Of a DNA stretch of 12,339 bases, positions 7,133 to 12,339 are shown piece after piece; position 1 is the stretch's first letter, and each line of letters opens with the position of its first letter. The translations under genes and the position numbers were made by a program. The notes below the pieces were generated by a model, which saw only the letters and a program-made list of their open reading frames with translations, was not told the DNA's origin and made no database searches. The stretch covers positions 1 to 12,339 of the forward strand of contig NZ_DAIQAX010000009.1 of assembly GCF_036781485.1 (NCBI RefSeq), in the 5' to 3' direction. Origin of the DNA: Thermocrinis sp. (GTDB lineage Bacteria; Aquificota; Aquificia; Aquificales; Aquificaceae).

Positions 7133-7701
7133 AAGTTTTAGGTGTAGATCTGGCTGGGTCTGAGAAAAGAGCTACGGGCGTAGCCTACCTAATAAACAAT
7201 AAAGTAAAATGTAATATCCTTTATAAAGACCAAGAGTTGCTGGAGCTTTCAAGGGCCTTTTCCCACATATTTATTGATGCACCCTTGTCTATTCCAAAGG
7301 GCAGGAAAGATTTAGAAGACAGAAACGGTCCCCATCTTAGGGAATGCGATGTAATGCTAAGGCGCAGAGGAATAAAGTTCTTCCCTGTAACTTTGGGACC
7401 CATGAGGATCTTAACCAAAAGGGCTATTCAGCTTAAGAAGGTCTTAGAGGGTGAGGGAAAGTTTGTTTATGAAGTGTTCCCTGGAGCTTTTTACGACGTC
7501 ATGGGCATAGGTAGAAAGGATAAGAAGTCCATACTTGGGCTTTACAAAAAGATGGGGATTTATTTAGAGGATAGAGACTACACTCAGGATGAGTTGGATG
7601 CTGTAGCCTGTCTTCTTACAGGTTTAATGTTTCTTGAAGGCAAAGCGGAAGTTTTAAAAGGAGACGATGGCGCTATAATAATCCCAAAGCCTGTTCTATG
7701 A
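7129..7701 (+). CDS. DUF429 family protein, predicted RNase H-fold nuclease
   Basis: 190-residue protein of the DUF429 family, whose members are predicted to have the RNase H/actin-like fold; no reaction is established that I can rely on. Seen: the N-terminal strand with GVDLAG (Asp7), a second strand ending in IFIDAPLS (Asp50), the EVFPGAFYDVMG segment (Glu115), and a C-terminal DELDAVACLLTG helix (Asp154, Asp157). This spacing of acidic residues is what a two-metal RNase H-type site would need. It overlaps tadA by 4 nt and prmA by 4 nt, so it is translated with a tRNA-modifying and a ribosome-modifying enzyme. A role in RNA metabolism would fit but is inference. Confidence 0.8.
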   Translation: MKVLGVDLAGSEKRATGVAYLINNKVKCNILYKDQELLELSRAFSHIFIDAPLSIPKGRKDLEDRNGPHLRECDVMLRRRGIKFFPVTLGPMRILTKRAIQLKKVLEGEGKFVYEVFPGAFYDVMGIGRKDKKSILGLYKKMGIYLEDRDYTQDELDAVACLLTGLMFLEGKAEVLKGDDGAIIIPKPVL

Positions 7702-8438
7702 TATACAAAAAATACATCTACCAGATGGAGAAAGAAGACTTTTATGAGTTTTTGCTAAGCTATGAAAAGGGCGTGGAAATAATTAAAGAAGGAGAACAGG
7801 TTCAGTTTGCAACCTACGAGCCACTACTTGGTATGGAACCTATTGAAGTATACCAGGTTAAGGCAAAGGCTCCAAAAGAGAGCTTCAGACCTATAATGGT
7901 TGGGGATTTTTTGATCACTCCACCTTGGATAAAGTCCATACTGATAAATCCAGGAAGTGCTTTTGGGACGGGTCTTCATGCCACCACTCAGCTCTGCCTT
8001 AAGTCCATACAAAAATTCTTTCAGCCTGGTTGGAGTGCGGTAGACGTGGGATGTGGTTCCTGTATTCTTTCCATAGCATTAAAGCTTTTAGGAGCATCGG
8101 AGGTGCTTGCCATAGACATTGATCCATTAGCAGTTGAAGAGTGCAAGAAAAATGCAAGATCAAATGGAGTTGATTTAAAAGTCTTACAGGCTACCCCAGA
8201 AGAGCTAAACCACCGCTTTGACTTTTTGGTGGCAAACTTGGACATCCAGGTTTTCAGAAAGTCTATGCCCAGTATAGTTAATCTGTTCAACAAAATTGGA
8301 GTGTTTTCTGGTATATACGGAAAAGCTGAGTTAGGAGAATTTAAGCAGATGATAAAAGAGTATCCAGTAAAGGTAAAAAGCACCCAGTCAAAAGGTGATT
8401 GGTTCGTTGTAGTTTTGCAAAAGGACTTTATATTATAA
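7698..8438 (+). CDS. prmA: Ribosomal protein L11 methyltransferase PrmA
   Basis: SAM-dependent methyltransferase that trimethylates amino groups of ribosomal protein L11. Seen: the PrmA hallmark INPGSAFGTGLHATTQLCL (83-101), SAM-binding motif I DVGCGSCILSIA (116-127), the acidic end of strand 2 AIDIDPLAVE (138-147), and the catalytic-region LVANLD (177-182). At 246 residues it is about 45 shorter than the E. coli protein; the reduction is in the N-terminal L11-recognition domain, as in other thermophile PrmA proteins. It starts in an ATGA overlap with the DUF429 gene. A related protein-lysine methyltransferase is possible, but the FGTGLHATT motif makes PrmA much the likeliest. Confidence 0.9.
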   Translation: MIYKKYIYQMEKEDFYEFLLSYEKGVEIIKEGEQVQFATYEPLLGMEPIEVYQVKAKAPKESFRPIMVGDFLITPPWIKSILINPGSAFGTGLHATTQLCLKSIQKFFQPGWSAVDVGCGSCILSIALKLLGASEVLAIDIDPLAVEECKKNARSNGVDLKVLQATPEELNHRFDFLVANLDIQVFRKSMPSIVNLFNKIGVFSGIYGKAELGEFKQMIKEYPVKVKSTQSKGDWFVVVLQKDFIL

Positions 8439-8446
8439 AGGCAGGG

Positions 8447-8683
8447 ATGAGGTGGGTTTATAGGTCTTTTGGGTGGTTTTTCGTTATCCTTGCCTTCATT
8501 GGGCTCTTTCTTCCCTTACTTCCCACTGTCCCACTGCTCTTGCTTGCCATGTTTTTTATGCTTAGGTCTTCAAAAAGAGATATAGTTAGAATAAAGAAAG
8601 TGCCTTTTGTGGGCAAAAGGATCTATCCTCACATAAAAAGGTGGGCAAGATGGAATATACGATCGCAAAGTTCTTCCATCTAA
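8447..8683 (+). CDS. Short DUF454 (YbaN-like) inner-membrane protein
   Basis: 78-residue membrane protein. The first 42 residues (GWFFVILAFIGLFLPLLPTVP, then a second hydrophobic stretch to MLRSS) match the N-terminal hairpin of DUF454/YbaN proteins, including the PLLPTVP turn. Function is unknown in the family. The ATG at 8447 has AAAGG 5 nt upstream and lies 8 nt after the prmA stop. A start at 8399 would overlap prmA and is not favoured. YbaN proteins are usually about 115-130 residues with a further hydrophobic part; this one stops after YPHIKRWARWN, and its last 11 codons overlap the next gene. It is either a natural short form or a C-terminal truncation. Confidence 0.7.
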   Translation: MRWVYRSFGWFFVILAFIGLFLPLLPTVPLLLLAMFFMLRSSKRDIVRIKKVPFVGKRIYPHIKRWARWNIRSQSSSI

Positions 8684-9090
8684 TAGGCGTTTTCCTTTGG
8701 GTTTCTGCTTCCTCTTCTTTGGGCCTGTTCATGCTTTATGGAAACTTTAAGGACACAGGATGCAAAAAGGGCGTTATAAGAGACTTTTATAGGTGGATGA
8801 CAAATATAGAAATATTTGGATTTGTGCTTGCCATTCTTATGGGACTTTACATGCTACATATACTAGAATACAGGTTTAACATAAACTGGCTTAACTACAA
8901 ACTGCCTATTGTTTTCCTTCTCTTCCTTCCGTTAGAGGTGATAAACTTCTGGTTTGTGAACTTTAAGATCCCAAGAAGCAAAGACAAGGAAAAGGCATAC
9001 AGACAATATGACGTATTCAATTACGTGGTTGCTCTGCCTCTTGTGATAGGCTTTTTAAAGGTTGTTTATCTAGCAGTGGTGAAACCTTGA
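8650..9090 (+). CDS. Four-helix integral membrane protein, possibly DUF2269-like
   Basis: 146-residue protein with four hydrophobic segments (about residues 8-31, 54-75, 84-105 and 124-143) separated by short basic or polar loops. The first helix, with FHLIGVFLWVSASSS, resembles the His-containing first helix of DUF2269/CopD-like small membrane proteins, which would allow metal or haem contact, but I cannot confirm the family. The ATG at 8650 is chosen because AGGTGGG lies about 5 nt upstream; a GTG at 8641 adds three residues. The gene begins inside the DUF454 gene (34-nt overlap) and ends in a 4-nt overlap with the QueC-like gene, so it is firmly part of the tadA operon. Confidence 0.7.
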   Translation: MEYTIAKFFHLIGVFLWVSASSSLGLFMLYGNFKDTGCKKGVIRDFYRWMTNIEIFGFVLAILMGLYMLHILEYRFNINWLNYKLPIVFLLFLPLEVINFWFVNFKIPRSKDKEKAYRQYDVFNYVVALPLVIGFLKVVYLAVVKP

Positions 9091-9707
9091 AGAAAGTGGT
9101 TGTTCTTTTCAGCGGAGGTGTAGAAAGCTCTTGTCTGCTTTATCTTTATCTTTCAAAGGGTTGGATAGTATATCCAGCATACGTAATAACTGGGAACTTC
9201 TGGGAAAGGTTTGAGTACAGAAAGGCTTCTTACCTGTGGAGCTATGCAAAGAAAACCTATCCAAGGCTCATGCCCATAAGGTCCATAGTTCTAAAGGCTT
9301 CACAACCTAAGTATAAGCTTATAAAGACAGAGGAACAGCTGTTTATCCCCCTCAGAAACCTCACCCTTTTGACCGCAGTAGGTAATTATGCAATATCAAA
9401 GAGCGCCTACCATATAGGAATAGGTAGCTTAGGGCTTTATCCCTTCCCTGATAACAACTTCAATTACATAAAAGAGGTTCAAGCTTTGATGTCCATAGGT
9501 GCAAACGTATCGTTAACTGTAGATGTGCCACTAATTGGCATGAAAAAGTCAGAAGTAGTAAAAAGATTTAAGGATTTGATTCCCTTTCACCTTACCTTTT
9601 CCTGCATAAATCCGGTCGTCCGTAAAGGAAAAGTTTTCCACTGTGGCAGATGTATAAAGTGCATAGAAAGACAAGAAGCTTTTAGCGAATTGGATAAAAC
9701 TCTTTGA
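9087..9707 (+). CDS. QueC-like ATP pyrophosphatase (7-cyano-7-deazaguanine synthase family)
   Basis: 206-residue member of the N-type ATP pyrophosphatases related to QueC, which turns 7-carboxy-7-deazaguanine into preQ0 for queuosine. Seen: the P-loop-like FSGGVESS (8-15), FIPLRNLTLLTA in the place of QueC's FVPGRNI, VDVPLIGMKKSEV in the place of its ETPL segment, and a four-Cys zinc site (C173, C186, C189, C192) in HCGRCIKCIERQEAF. Deviations: Glu13 replaces the usual Asp of SGGxDS, and QueC's SGYPDCR substrate segment reads YPFPDNN here. It may be true QueC or a paralogue with another substrate, so I give no gene symbol. TTG 9087 is the likely start (TTGA overlap with the previous stop). 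The 3' end overlaps the convergent transporter by 26 bp. Confidence 0.75.
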   Translation: MKKVVVLFSGGVESSCLLYLYLSKGWIVYPAYVITGNFWERFEYRKASYLWSYAKKTYPRLMPIRSIVLKASQPKYKLIKTEEQLFIPLRNLTLLTAVGNYAISKSAYHIGIGSLGLYPFPDNNFNYIKEVQALMSIGANVSLTVDVPLIGMKKSEVVKRFKDLIPFHLTFSCINPVVRKGKVFHCGRCIKCIERQEAFSELDKTL

Positions 9708-10440
9708 GAAAGAAGGCAAAACTTAGGAAAAAACCCCAGAAGATGATAAACAGCTTTACAACTTTATTGTTTAGCTTCTGGGCCGTGAGTGCTCCCAAGT
9801 ACCCACCTACAACAAAGCCACCCATCATCACCAAAACAAAATCATACATAACTTTACCACTGAAGAGGAATATAAACGCACCTAAAAGATTTATCAAAAA
9901 ACCAAGAAAGTTCTTTAGTCCTATGGCTACTTGTATGTTTGCTACTCCAGAGAGCAAAATTGAAGCCGTCATCATAATACCTATACCAGCGCCAAAGTAG
10001 CTTCCATATACAGCAGTGACAAACTGCAGAATAGAAGCTATAAAAGAACTACTACGCACTCCCAAGTTCTTCAGCATTCTCAATATGAAATCGCTTAAAG
10101 CAAGCAAAAGGGTGGCAAAACCTATAAGGAAGGGGATGGCTTTCCGAAAAGTATCTGAAGGGGTGTTCATAAGTAGAAAAGCCCCCAAGATCGCTCCAAG
10201 AGTAGAAGGTATCAAAAAAATAACAAGCGTTGGAAAGTTTTCTTTTATGATTTGTCTGTAGCTGAAAGCTCCCGCTAAGGGACCTAACCACAAGGCTACC
10301 GTGTTGGTGATGTTTGCAGAAACTGGTTCCACACCAACCCAAATCAAAGCTGGAAAAGTTATAAGGGTCCCACCACCCGCAATGGCGTTTATAAAACCTG
10401 CCAAAAGAGAGGCTAAAAAGGCTACAATGTAACTTTCCAT
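9682..10440 (-). CDS. TauE/SafE family membrane transporter (sulfite/organosulfonate exporter family)
   Basis: 252-residue polytopic inner-membrane protein with about eight hydrophobic helices. It contains two repeated halves typical of TauE/SafE (formerly DUF81): one around GFINAIAGGGTLITFPAL (15-32) with NITNTVALWLGPLAGAF, and one around YGSYFGAGIGIMMTASIL with GLKNFLGFLINLLGA. Family members are thought to export sulfite, sulfonates or other small anions; the substrate here is unknown. The start is the ATG at 10440. Reading further upstream would translate the tRNA genes and is rejected. Only 18 nt separate it from tRNA-Cys, with no Shine-Dalgarno, so it is probably expressed from the tRNA transcript. 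Confidence 0.85.
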   Translation of the reverse strand: MESYIVAFLASLLAGFINAIAGGGTLITFPALIWVGVEPVSANITNTVALWLGPLAGAFSYRQIIKENFPTLVIFLIPSTLGAILGAFLLMNTPSDTFRKAIPFLIGFATLLLALSDFILRMLKNLGVRSSSFIASILQFVTAVYGSYFGAGIGIMMTASILLSGVANIQVAIGLKNFLGFLINLLGAFIFLFSGKVMYDFVLVMMGGFVVGGYLGALTAQKLNNKVVKLFIIFWGFFLSFAFFLKEFYPIR

Positions 10441-10458
10441 GTTGATTTTTTGAGTTTG

Positions 10459-10530
10459 AGGCAACGGGCGGATTCGAACCGCCGTAAAAGGGATTTGCAG
10501 TCCCTCGCCTAGCCGCTCGGCCACGTTGCC
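10459..10530 (-). tRNA. tRNA-Cys (anticodon GCA)
   Basis: 72-nt cloverleaf on the minus strand. Acceptor stem GGCAACG pairs with CGTTGCC, the anticodon stem AGGGA/TCCCT closes the loop CTGCAAA (anticodon GCA), and the T arm contains GGTTCGAATCC. The discriminator base is T (U73), the identity element of tRNA-Cys. CCA is not encoded. It follows tRNA-Gly after a 6-nt spacer. Confidence 0.96.
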
Positions 10531-10536
10531 GCTAAA

Positions 10537-10608
10537 AGCGGGCGACGGGACTCGAACCCGCGACCTGCTGCATGGCAAGCAGCCGCTCCACCTCTGAGCT
10601 ACGCCCGC
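10537..10608 (-). tRNA. tRNA-Gly (anticodon GCC)
   Basis: 72-nt cloverleaf on the minus strand. Acceptor stem GCGGGCG pairs with CGCCCGC, the anticodon stem GCTGC/GCAGC closes the loop TTGCCAT (anticodon GCC), and the T arm is GCGGGTTCGAGTCCCGT. The discriminator is T, as usual for bacterial tRNA-Gly. CCA is not encoded. It lies 22 nt after the yicC stop codon. Confidence 0.96.
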
Positions 10609-10620
10609 TGATATAATAAT

Positions 10621-10626
10621 ATTATA
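10621..10626 (-). promoter_or_regulatory. Possible -10 box for the tRNA-Gly/tRNA-Cys/transporter unit
   Basis: TATAAT on the minus strand lies 12 nt before the mature tRNA-Gly 5' end in an AT-rich gap. Any -35 element would fall inside the end of yicC, and none resembling TTGACA is seen at 16-18 bp. Co-transcription from the ndk operon is an alternative. Confidence 0.35.
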
Positions 10627-10630
10627 CTAC

Positions 10631-11479
10631 TTACTCCACATTTGCTACCTGCTGCTTTAGTCTGTCTATTTCAACCTTTATGTCCACCGTCCACTTAGAT
10701 AGTTCTGGCATCTTGTTCCCAAGCGTGTTTATCTCTCTGTGCATTTCCTGCAGCAAAAAGTCCATCCTTTTCCCTACCTCTTCCTCCAACTCTAAGAGAC
10801 TCTCAAACCTCTCAAGATGAACTCTAAACCTAGTTAATTCCTCTTCTATGTCCATCTTTGAGAGCAAAAACACTATTTCGTTCAGGACCGTAGTGTTTGA
10901 TTCCGAAAGGCCTAGCTCCTTAGCCCTCTCTAAAACCTTTTCCTTCAGCCTTTCTAAGATCTCTTCTTTTTTTTGCAAAATGTGGGATAAGTGCGCTCTT
11001 ATAACCTCTATTCTCCCCCTTAGATCTTCTTTGAGTTTTTTACCCTCTTCCTCTCTGCTTTTGAGCAACTCCTCTATAGCCTGAAGGGTTGAGTTATATA
11101 TTAGAGATTTCATATCCTCCATTAGCTCTTCCTCTTTCCTCTCAGCGTATCTTAAGGATGCATAAAAGGCCATGTCATCCGATAGATTTATGTTTAGTTC
11201 CTTGGCTAAAGATTTAAAACTCTGAAAAGTTCTCACCAAATTCTGAAAATCTAAAGGAGTTTTTTCCAACTTAGGCTCCAACTGGATTATCAGACTGACT
11301 GTCCCCCTTTTGATGTAGTCCTTTACAAGGTTTCTTATATCAAGTTCAAATTCGTAAAGGTTTATGTTTGATTTTATTGAGATTTCAAGTCCTTTTGAAT
11401 TGAGTGTTTTGACGAATACCACCGCTCTCCAATTGTCATTTTCTAATACCCCCTTTCCCACTCCAGTCATACTGCGCAC
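10631..11479 (-). CDS. yicC: YicC family endoribonuclease
   Basis: 282-residue YicC family protein; E. coli YicC is an endoribonuclease linked to degradation of the small RNA RyhB and to stationary-phase survival. Seen: the family's N-terminal SMTGVGKG (3-10) and RGTVSLIIQLEP (58-69), a long charged coiled-coil-like middle (about 110-200), and the conserved C-terminal domain with EEELTRFRVHLERF, MDFLLQEMHREINTLGNKM and a final QQVANVE. Length matches the family. The GTG at 11479 is the likely start: it gives the canonical VRSMTG beginning, GGGGGT lies about 5 nt upstream, and it begins 2 nt after the stop of the preceding gene. Cellular RNA target unknown here. Confidence 0.92.
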   Translation of the reverse strand: MRSMTGVGKGVLENDNWRAVVFVKTLNSKGLEISIKSNINLYEFELDIRNLVKDYIKRGTVSLIIQLEPKLEKTPLDFQNLVRTFQSFKSLAKELNINLSDDMAFYASLRYAERKEEELMEDMKSLIYNSTLQAIEELLKSREEEGKKLKEDLRGRIEVIRAHLSHILQKKEEILERLKEKVLERAKELGLSESNTTVLNEIVFLLSKMDIEEELTRFRVHLERFESLLELEEEVGKRMDFLLQEMHREINTLGNKMPELSKWTVDIKVEIDRLKQQVANVE

Positions 11480-11481
11480 TT

Positions 11482-11790
11482 TTAACCCCCACCATATTCA
11501 GCACTCTCAGACTCAGCAATAAACTCTTCTATCATATCTTGAACCAGCTTGATGAGCTCTGTAAGGTCCTTTTCTAGATAGTACTCAAAAAGTTCTATTA
11601 TCCTTGTTCTGTTATGTTGTTCATCTATGTAAAAATGCACTTTTAAGTAAGGAATTTCTTTCTGCAGTTCAAAACCCTCTTGATCAGGCAATAATAACTC
11701 AACTTCTACATCTGGACCAAAGAGTCCTTCGTTTTCAAAATATTTCTTTATCGTCCAAAGCTTATCCTTGTAGTTTTTCCAGTCAAACAT
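11482..11790 (-). CDS. Unknown 102-residue acidic protein between ndk and yicC
   Basis: I do not recognise this protein. It is small, soluble and acidic, with an aromatic-rich N-terminal helix (MFDWKNYKDKLWTIKKYFENEG), two probable strands (VEVELLLP and YLKVHFYID), a long C-terminal helix (TRIIELFEYYLEKDLTELIKLV onward, to about residue 92) and an acidic/glycine tail. An alpha-beta-beta-alpha layout is likely. It is probably real: it fits exactly between its neighbours, overlapping ndk by 8 nt (ATGTTTGA) and ending 2 nt before the yicC GTG. No signal peptide or membrane segment is seen. Confidence 0.75.
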   Translation of the reverse strand: MFDWKNYKDKLWTIKKYFENEGLFGPDVEVELLLPDQEGFELQKEIPYLKVHFYIDEQHNRTRIIELFEYYLEKDLTELIKLVQDMIEEFIAESESAEYGGG

Positions 11791-12220
11791 CCCTCACTAT
11801 CTCCAGTTGTGAAAAGATGAAACCTATTTCGTACTGAGCTGATTCTGGAGAGTCAGAGGCGTGTATGGCGTTTTTACCTTTATCTGTGCCAAAAAGGGCC
11901 CTTATGGAATTTGGGGCTATTCTTCTGGCTTCTTCGCTGTCTGTAGGTCCTATGATCTCCCTTACCCTTCTGATGGCATCCTCACCTTCCAAAACACAGG
12001 CAACCACTGGGCCAGAGCACATAAACTCCACAAGTTCCTGGTAGAAGGGCCTTTCCCTATGGACTATGTAAAACCCTTCTGCCTGTTCCTTGGTAAATCT
12101 GAAAAGCTTCATGGCTAAAATTTTGAATCCTTCTGAAATAAACCTGTCAATTATTTTACCAGTGGCTCCCTTCTCAAATGCGTCTGGTTTGATGATGATG
12201 AGCGTTCTTTCCTTTGCCAT
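11783..12220 (-). CDS. ndk: Nucleoside diphosphate kinase
   Basis: Cytoplasmic enzyme that transfers the gamma phosphate of ATP to other nucleoside diphosphates through a phosphohistidine. The protein has 145 residues, a normal length. Seen: ERTLIIIKPDAF at the N-terminus with the family Lys11-Pro-Asp, HRERPFY (54-60), SGPVVACVLEGEDA (69-82), the Kpn-loop region with GPTDSEEARRIAPNSIR, and the active-site segment NAIHASDSPESA with catalytic His120. The ATG at 12220 has AGGAGG 5 nt upstream. The previous gene ends 17 nt before it, so ndk is probably internal to a longer minus-strand operon. Confidence 0.97.
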   Translation of the reverse strand: MAKERTLIIIKPDAFEKGATGKIIDRFISEGFKILAMKLFRFTKEQAEGFYIVHRERPFYQELVEFMCSGPVVACVLEGEDAIRRVREIIGPTDSEEARRIAPNSIRALFGTDKGKNAIHASDSPESAQYEIGFIFSQLEIVRDV

Positions 12221-12237
12221 TGCTACCTCCTATTAGA

Positions 12238-12339
12238 TTATTCTCCTTCGAAGGACTGTAGTTCTTCCATTAAGGATTTTATTTGGAAAAGGACTGCACC
12301 TTTCAAAGTGTTTATGTCTGCGGACCAATAATTTTCAGA
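12238..12339 (-). CDS. 3' end of an unidentified gene (partial)
   Basis: The last 33 codons of a minus-strand frame enter from the right edge and end at TAA (12240-12238). Sequence such as NTLKGAVLFQIKSLMEELQSFEGE looks like a real amphipathic C-terminal helix. It sits 17 nt before ndk with the ndk Shine-Dalgarno in the gap, as expected for an operon neighbour. Too little is present to name it. Confidence 0.6.
   Translation of the reverse strand, partial: SENYWSADINTLKGAVLFQIKSLMEELQSFEGE

Noticed and set aside
8447..9090. DUF454 and the four-helix protein as one gene split by a frameshift
   Set aside because: The second gene has its own ATG with a good Shine-Dalgarno (AGGTGGG) and a different, self-contained four-helix layout.
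9704..10261. Two plus-strand open frames opposite the transporter gene (9704-10000 and 10016-10261)
   Set aside because: They are antisense shadows of a hydrophobic coding sequence, with no ribosome binding sites and no recognisable domains.
10441..10578. N-terminal extension of the TauE/SafE reading frame up to 10578
   Set aside because: The extension is a translation of the tRNA-Cys gene and part of tRNA-Gly; the membrane protein starts naturally at the ATG at 10440.
1..12339. CRISPR array within the window
   Set aside because: No 25-40 bp repeat recurring at regular spacing was seen. The only clear tandem repeat is the in-frame 18-bp duplication in csm5.

Overview
This window looks like the chromosome of a thermophilic bacterium, most likely a member of the Aquificales (Hydrogenobacter, Thermocrinis or Aquifex type). 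This is an inference from Lys/Glu-rich proteins, a short PrmA, a TadA that resembles the Aquifex enzyme as I remember it, tightly overlapping genes, and tRNA genes without an encoded CCA. No database search was possible.

Positions 1-6480 hold a type III-A (Csm) CRISPR-Cas effector locus. On the minus strand cas10/csm1, csm2, csm3, csm4 and csm5 run as one compact operon, with gaps of 2-14 nt or short overlaps. cas6, the crRNA-processing nuclease, lies on the plus strand at the left edge and converges on csm5, so the two coding ends overlap by about 50 bp. Cas10 keeps both an HD nuclease motif and the GGDD cyclase motif, and Csm3 keeps its slicer Asp. The machine therefore looks competent for target RNA cleavage, DNA cleavage and cyclic oligoadenylate synthesis. 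No CRISPR array, cas1/cas2, csm6 or other CARF effector is visible here.

Positions 6480-6691 form a short divergent intergenic region. It has TATAAT boxes facing both ways, a small hairpin, and what may be the remains of a protein-coding 3' end interrupted by one TGA.

Positions 6692-9707 hold a six-gene plus-strand operon with 4-nt overlaps at three of its junctions: tadA (tRNA A34 deaminase), a DUF429 RNase H-fold protein, prmA (L11 methyltransferase), a short DUF454 membrane protein, a four-helix membrane protein, and a diverged QueC-type ATP pyrophosphatase. The recognisable members concern tRNA wobble modification and the ribosome.

Positions 9682-12339 are all on the minus strand. In transcription order they are the 3' end of an unidentified gene, ndk, an unknown 102-aa protein, yicC, tRNA-Gly(GCC), tRNA-Cys(GCA), and a TauE/SafE-family transporter that starts only 18 nt after the tRNA-Cys. 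The transporter converges on the QueC-like gene with a 26-bp overlap. No stretch longer than 300 bases lacks a gene.
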